Positions 60,714 through 64,000 of a stretch of 64,000 nt of DNA are shown in pieces (position 1 is the stretch's first letter; every line of letters starts with the position of its first letter). Made by a program: the position numbers and the translations under genes. The DNA is taken from the NCBI RefSeq assembly GCF_000577275.2, contig NZ_HG916855.1, positions 1,860,001-1,924,000 on the forward strand, in the 5' to 3' direction. The notes beneath the pieces were generated by a model. That model saw nothing but the letters and a program-made list of their open reading frames with translations, was not told the origin of the DNA and searched no databases. This stretch comes from Rhizobium favelukesii (GTDB lineage: Bacteria > Pseudomonadota > Alphaproteobacteria > Rhizobiales > Rhizobiaceae).

Positions 60714-61943
60714 GTGTTGGTGTTGGTGTCGGGCTCGAACACGGAGCAGGCTGCGGCCGCGAACCGCGCCATGATCCTTTCTTCGATCCAGCGCGGCGGC
60801 CCGATCTCGCGCACGGAACTTGCCGCGCAATCGAGGCTCACCAAACAGGCGGTGACGCGCATTGTCGAGCGCCTGCTCGACGAGGGCCTCGTCATGGAGG
60901 CACGGCGTCGACGCGGTTTGAGGGGGCAGCCTGCCATCGAACTGGAGATCGATCCAGAAGGCGTCTTCTCAATCGGTGCGAACGTCGATCGCGATCACCT
61001 GACGATCGTTGCCGTGGACGGCGTCGGCACTGTCCGTGGGCGCATCCACCATGAGCGGCGCTTTCTGTTGCCGGACGATTTTGTCGCGCTCATGGGCGAC
61101 GCGCTCTCGTCGTTTCGTCGTCGCAAGATCATTCAGGAAACCCGGCTCGCAGGTATCGGCCTCGCCATTCCCGATTGGCTGGGCGAAGTGCCGGTGATCG
61201 GCTTCCCGCCAGAGTACCGTCGTTGGAATGGCTATGACGTTCGCGGTGCTTTGGAGGCTCTGTCCGATCATCCGGTCTTTATCGACAACGATGCCAATGC
61301 CGCCGCGCTCGGCGAGATCGAATATGGTCTTGGCACCGAGATCGACAGCTTCTTCTACATTCTCGCAAATGCTTGCCTCGGCGGCAGTCTGGTGATCGAC
61401 GGCGTCCGGCATAAGGGGGCAAGTGGTATCGGCGGCGAGATCGGCTGGCTGCCTGTTGTTTTTGATGAGGGTCCCTATGCCGGCAGCACCCAACCGCTCG
61501 GCGAGATGTTCTCGCTCTTCATCCTGCTCGACCATCTGCAGCAAAACGGGGTCACGGCGACGGCGCCATCCGACCTTCTGGAGCTCGACGAGACGGGCCG
61601 CAAGCTTGTCAGTGCATGGTTGCGCAAGGTCAGCATTAAGATTGCGCAGGCGGTGGTCAACATAGGCATGATCGTCGATCCCGAAGGGGTGCTTATCGGT
61701 GGCCGCTTTCCTGTTCGCCTGATCGACGAACTTCTCCTTTATGTGCATGAGGAAATTGCCCGTCTCGGTGCCCAGGCCCCGTCGCTACACCGGGCGGCAG
61801 GATCAGAGGACGCCGCAGCGCTTGGCGCCGCCGCAATTCCCCTTGCCCACCGGCTCGGGCTTCCGTCCGCGGAACCGGAGCAGCGGGTTCGCAACCCGCT
61901 TGGGGGACATCCTTTGCAGGCGCCGGACTTGGTGCCTGCGTAG
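60714..61943 (+). CDS. ROK family regulator
   Basis: The 409-residue protein starts at GTG 60714 with GGAGG upstream. An N-terminal winged helix (ISRTELAAQSRLTKQAVTRIVERLLDEGLV, about residues 34-63) is joined to a ROK sugar-kinase-like domain (DNDANAAALGEIEYGLG, then GASGIGGEIGWLPV). The ROK zinc motif CxCGxxGCxE that should follow EIGWLPV is missing, so it is a regulator rather than a kinase and the sugar site is altered. It is the last gene of the mannosidase operon and probably represses it. Confidence 0.9.
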   Translation: MLVLVSGSNTEQAAAANRAMILSSIQRGGPISRTELAAQSRLTKQAVTRIVERLLDEGLVMEARRRRGLRGQPAIELEIDPEGVFSIGANVDRDHLTIVAVDGVGTVRGRIHHERRFLLPDDFVALMGDALSSFRRRKIIQETRLAGIGLAIPDWLGEVPVIGFPPEYRRWNGYDVRGALEALSDHPVFIDNDANAAALGEIEYGLGTEIDSFFYILANACLGGSLVIDGVRHKGASGIGGEIGWLPVVFDEGPYAGSTQPLGEMFSLFILLDHLQQNGVTATAPSDLLELDETGRKLVSAWLRKVSIKIAQAVVNIGMIVDPEGVLIGGRFPVRLIDELLLYVHEEIARLGAQAPSLHRAAGSEDAAALGAAAIPLAHRLGLPSAEPEQRVRNPLGGHPLQAPDLVPA

Positions 61944-61965
61944 CGACTGCGTCAGTTGTCCGGTG

Positions 61966-63051
61966 CTATTCTCGCGTGTCCGGCAATGTGATTGCGTCCA
62001 GCGGTCGCAAGGCGGCGCCGACTGTGACACCCCCCCAGGGAAGCGTCGCGCGTCTGACCTGTTGAATCCAGGGTGCAATGACAAGGTCGCGGATCTTGTC
62101 GTCACGCTCCCGCGACATGCGCTCGACCACGGCATCCAGGACGTCCTCGGGCAAGGAGCCGCCGATGAGGATGGCACCGGGGGCTATAAAGCCCGAAACA
62201 GCAAGCACCGCCTCATGCAGATGACGGGCCGCGGTCGCGACCCAACGATCCCTGTCGGCCGGGCCTGAAGCGAGACAGCGTTCCAGGGATTTGAGCGTCG
62301 CCACCTCGTCGAGACTTGCCCCGTCGACGCCTGAGCGCATTTCGCCGATCTGTCCGGCGCGGCCATGGATGCCTCGGAAGACCCTGCCCCCAATCAGCAG
62401 ACCGGCACGCACCGAGCAATCGATGAGGATCATGACCAGCCCACCTTCCCGGTCGCCAGTCCCCAGCGCGCGCTCGGCTTCGATCGCGGCCTCCGTGTCA
62501 TCCAAGAAGACAGGCTCTTGGCTCTGTCTCGTGAGGGCGCTTTTTATCTGATGGCGATCCATGAAGGGGCCAGGCGAGGTTGCGACACCGCAGCCCACCA
62601 GCGTGCCGAGACCGGCCGTTCGGCGGAAATCGGCGGCCGTGGCGATGAGATCATCATGCGTCTCGAAAGATTGCCGGCGAACGATCTCGCCAGCAAAGTC
62701 CATCAGGATGATTTCGCCATCACGCTTGCCGATCCGCACGCCGAGAGAACAGGCGGCTTCGCCACGCAAGCCAAATTCCGCGGCTGTGTAATGCCCTGTG
62801 GTGGAGCGCTTGCGTTCGCTGACAAGGCCGGCAACCGCAAGGCGACGGACGATTCCGGTGATGGCAGGTTCGGTCAGGCCCAGTTCCTTGGAAAGCTCCC
62901 GACGCGTCAGTGGGCCGCGGCGCCGAAGGAGCCTAAGGGTCGTGCGGGAATTATGCTCGGCGATATCAACCGGACTGATTCCGGGTCGATCATCGTATCG
63001 GAGCCGCTGCCTGGCTACGCCTGAGATCGAATGGCGCCGTGGTGTTTTCAA
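61966..63051 (-). CDS. ROK family transcriptional regulator
   Basis: The protein has a winged helix (LTRRELSKELGLTEPAITGIVRRLAVAGLV) and a ROK-like domain (DDTEAAIEAERALG, then GIHGRAGQIGEMRSG), again without the CxCGxxGC zinc motif. The start is uncertain: no ATG precedes the HTH. TTG 63051, with GGGAAG upstream, gives 361 residues; a TTG at 63090 has no site. It is convergent with the other ROK gene and divergent from the AcoR-like gene. Confidence 0.82.
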   Translation of the reverse strand: MKTPRRHSISGVARQRLRYDDRPGISPVDIAEHNSRTTLRLLRRRGPLTRRELSKELGLTEPAITGIVRRLAVAGLVSERKRSTTGHYTAAEFGLRGEAACSLGVRIGKRDGEIILMDFAGEIVRRQSFETHDDLIATAADFRRTAGLGTLVGCGVATSPGPFMDRHQIKSALTRQSQEPVFLDDTEAAIEAERALGTGDREGGLVMILIDCSVRAGLLIGGRVFRGIHGRAGQIGEMRSGVDGASLDEVATLKSLERCLASGPADRDRWVATAARHLHEAVLAVSGFIAPGAILIGGSLPEDVLDAVVERMSRERDDKIRDLVIAPWIQQVRRATLPWGGVTVGAALRPLDAITLPDTRE

Positions 63052-63202
63052 GCAAGCAACTTCCCAAACAACTGCTGCAGTCGCGATCAATCACGCGCAA
63101 CAGGTAAATCTATCCCCAATTTCCCCATCGCAGCAAGAACCGATGGCATCTGCTCGGGCACCAAATTGAGTTCGACGGCGCTCCGCGGGTCTCAGCGAGT
63201 GG

Positions 63203-63246
63203 GTGATGAGCCAAGTGTCGCAATATTGCGACACTTGGCTCATCAC
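63203..63246. promoter_or_regulatory. 44-bp perfect palindrome upstream of the AcoR-like gene
   Basis: Every base of 63203-63224 is mirrored in 63225-63246. The core reads TGTCGCAATATTGCGACA and the flanks GTGATGAGCCAAG/CTTGGCTCATCAC. It lies 94 bp upstream of the AcoR-like start and 151 bp from the ROK start. A site of this length suits a large activator such as a GAF-AAA+-Fis protein, or a cruciform-forming or hairpin element. Confidence 0.8.
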
Positions 63247-63339
63247 AATGCTCGTCGCGGATGGCTCTACCGGCAGCGCGAGAATTGCCAAAGCCATGGC
63301 TTTGCGCCAAGGTGGCCCTACAATTGGTTGGAGGAGCCA

Positions 63340-64000
63340 ATGGGTGAACTCACTGCGCATGCAGAGCACGTCTATACGTGCACTCAACGGGATTCCGCTG
63401 TCGCAAACTCATCCATCGTTGCGTCCTGGCGGCGATGCATTGCCATGCATAGGCTTGCCCCGGAGCAGATACGGGTGTCACTTCGCCTTTCCGGCGAGGA
63501 GTTAAAGAGCGCTCGGCAAGCCTCCGAAAACCTCATCGCTGACGCTTTGTCCGAACTTGATCGTCTATGTGCGACGGTGGGCAAGAGCGGCTGTTGCTTA
63601 ATCTTGACCGACAGCAATGGCGTTGCGCTCGAACGCCGCGGTGTGGCAGGCGATGACAAGCATTTTCATGAATTGGGTCTCTGGACAGGTTCCGTCTGGA
63701 CCGAAGCCAGCATTGGTACGAATGGCATCGGCACCGCCATCGCTGACGGGCGTTCTGTCACGATCCTGCGGGATCAACATTTCTTCTGCTCGAACATCAC
63801 CTTGAGCTGCACAACGGCGCCAATCCGCGACCACCGCGGCCAGCTGGCCGCCGCACTCGACATATCGACGTGTCGCGACGACGTGAACGAGGTCACACTC
63901 GGGATCCTTGGCCAGATGGCCCGTGACGCCGCCCTGCGCATTGAAATCAATCTGTTCAGAAGCGCCTTTGCCGGGGCCCGCTTCCTCATGGTGCCTGCCG
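63340..64000 (+). CDS. AcoR-like sigma-54-dependent activator, N-terminal part (partial)
   Basis: From ATG 63340 (GGAGG upstream) the frame stays open to the window end (220 residues). The N-terminus (SIVASWRRCIAMHRLAPEQ) and GAF domain (CCLILTDSNGVALERRG, GLWTGSVWTEASIGTNGIGTAI, HFFCSNITLSCTTAPIRD) match the sensor half of AcoR/DhaR-type enhancer-binding proteins, which activate sigma-54 promoters for acetoin, glycerol or aldehyde catabolism. The AAA+ and Fis domains would lie beyond the window. The palindrome upstream is its probable binding site. Confidence 0.85.
   Translation, partial: MGELTAHAEHVYTCTQRDSAVANSSIVASWRRCIAMHRLAPEQIRVSLRLSGEELKSARQASENLIADALSELDRLCATVGKSGCCLILTDSNGVALERRGVAGDDKHFHELGLWTGSVWTEASIGTNGIGTAIADGRSVTILRDQHFFCSNITLSCTTAPIRDHRGQLAAALDISTCRDDVNEVTLGILGQMARDAALRIEINLFRSAFAGARFLMVPA

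Noticed and set aside
1..64000. CRISPR arrays, tRNA/rRNA genes, insertion sequences
   Set aside because: No regularly spaced repeats, no cloverleaf with a T-loop GGTTCGAATCC-like core and no transposase frame were noticed in either strand. A covariance-model search would be decisive.

Overview
The window looks like accessory DNA from an alphaproteobacterium of the Rhizobiales, most likely Rhizobium or Ensifer/Sinorhizobium. The evidence is the GC-rich coding sequence, the gene families (HutD, TauABC, UgpC/MalK sugar importers, PraR-like XRE regulators, GguC/AraD1-like FAH protein, DUF2934) and the lack of ribosomal or other core genes. It reads like part of a chromid or megaplasmid: about six ABC importer loci, each beside its own regulator and one or two catabolic enzymes. 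I saw no rRNA, tRNA, CRISPR array, intact insertion sequence or replication origin.

Layout. 1-2.9 kb: end of a histidine-utilisation operon (hutG tail, hutU, hutD) with a decayed toxin-antitoxin remnant inside it. 3-11.6 kb: an organosulfur block with a taurine-type importer (tauABC), a flavin monooxygenase of the NtaA/SnaA class, a methionine importer (metQ-metN-metI, reverse strand) and a divergent FAD/NAD(P)-binding protein. 11.6-17.9 kb: a CMD-family protein, an amino-acid-type ABC locus around an N4-glycosylasparaginase whose permease and binding-protein genes are damaged, then a LacI regulator divergent from an M24-fold protein. 18-20.6 kb: a three-gene VOC/Gfo/Gfo operon. 21-26.1 kb: small accessory genes, including an SDR-ECF sigma factor pair, with gene debris between them. 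26.3-33.5 kb: a sugar importer operon ending in a dehydrogenase/aldo-keto reductase fusion, under a divergent AraC regulator. 33.5-37.8 kb: LysR, sugar-acid dehydratase and FAH protein. 38.4-40.8 kb: XRE regulator, pepT and two small lipoproteins. 40.9-47.1 kb: a polyamine/iron-type importer divergent from GntR and uxuA. 54.4-61.9 kb: sugar importer without ATPase, GH38 alpha-mannosidase and ROK regulator. 62-64 kb: a second ROK regulator, a 44-bp perfect palindrome and the start of an AcoR-like activator.

The strongest candidate for an undescribed system is 48.8-53.6 kb: an XRE regulator, a SARP/TPR regulator, a 71-residue small protein, a YcaO enzyme, a TfuA-like protein and an 83-residue protein, all on one strand and mostly abutting. 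YcaO plus TfuA is the signature of backbone thioamidation, so this is probably a ribosomally synthesised, post-translationally modified peptide (RiPP) locus, with the 71-residue protein as the likely substrate. The YcaO frame has no ATG, GTG or TTG at the expected position and is in frame with the small protein, separated from it only by that protein's TGA. A partial paralogue of the regulatory pair (XRE plus a stub of the SARP gene) lies at 38.4-39.1 kb. Both XRE genes carry the same element upstream, GCAATTAGC-N3-TTGAAT.

A recurring theme is decay. The Phd/PIN remnant, the ABC permease and binding protein, a DUF4239 gene and a VOC fragment are all broken. At least four of the lesions are single-base changes in short homopolymers, so sequencing error must be excluded before they are read as biology.
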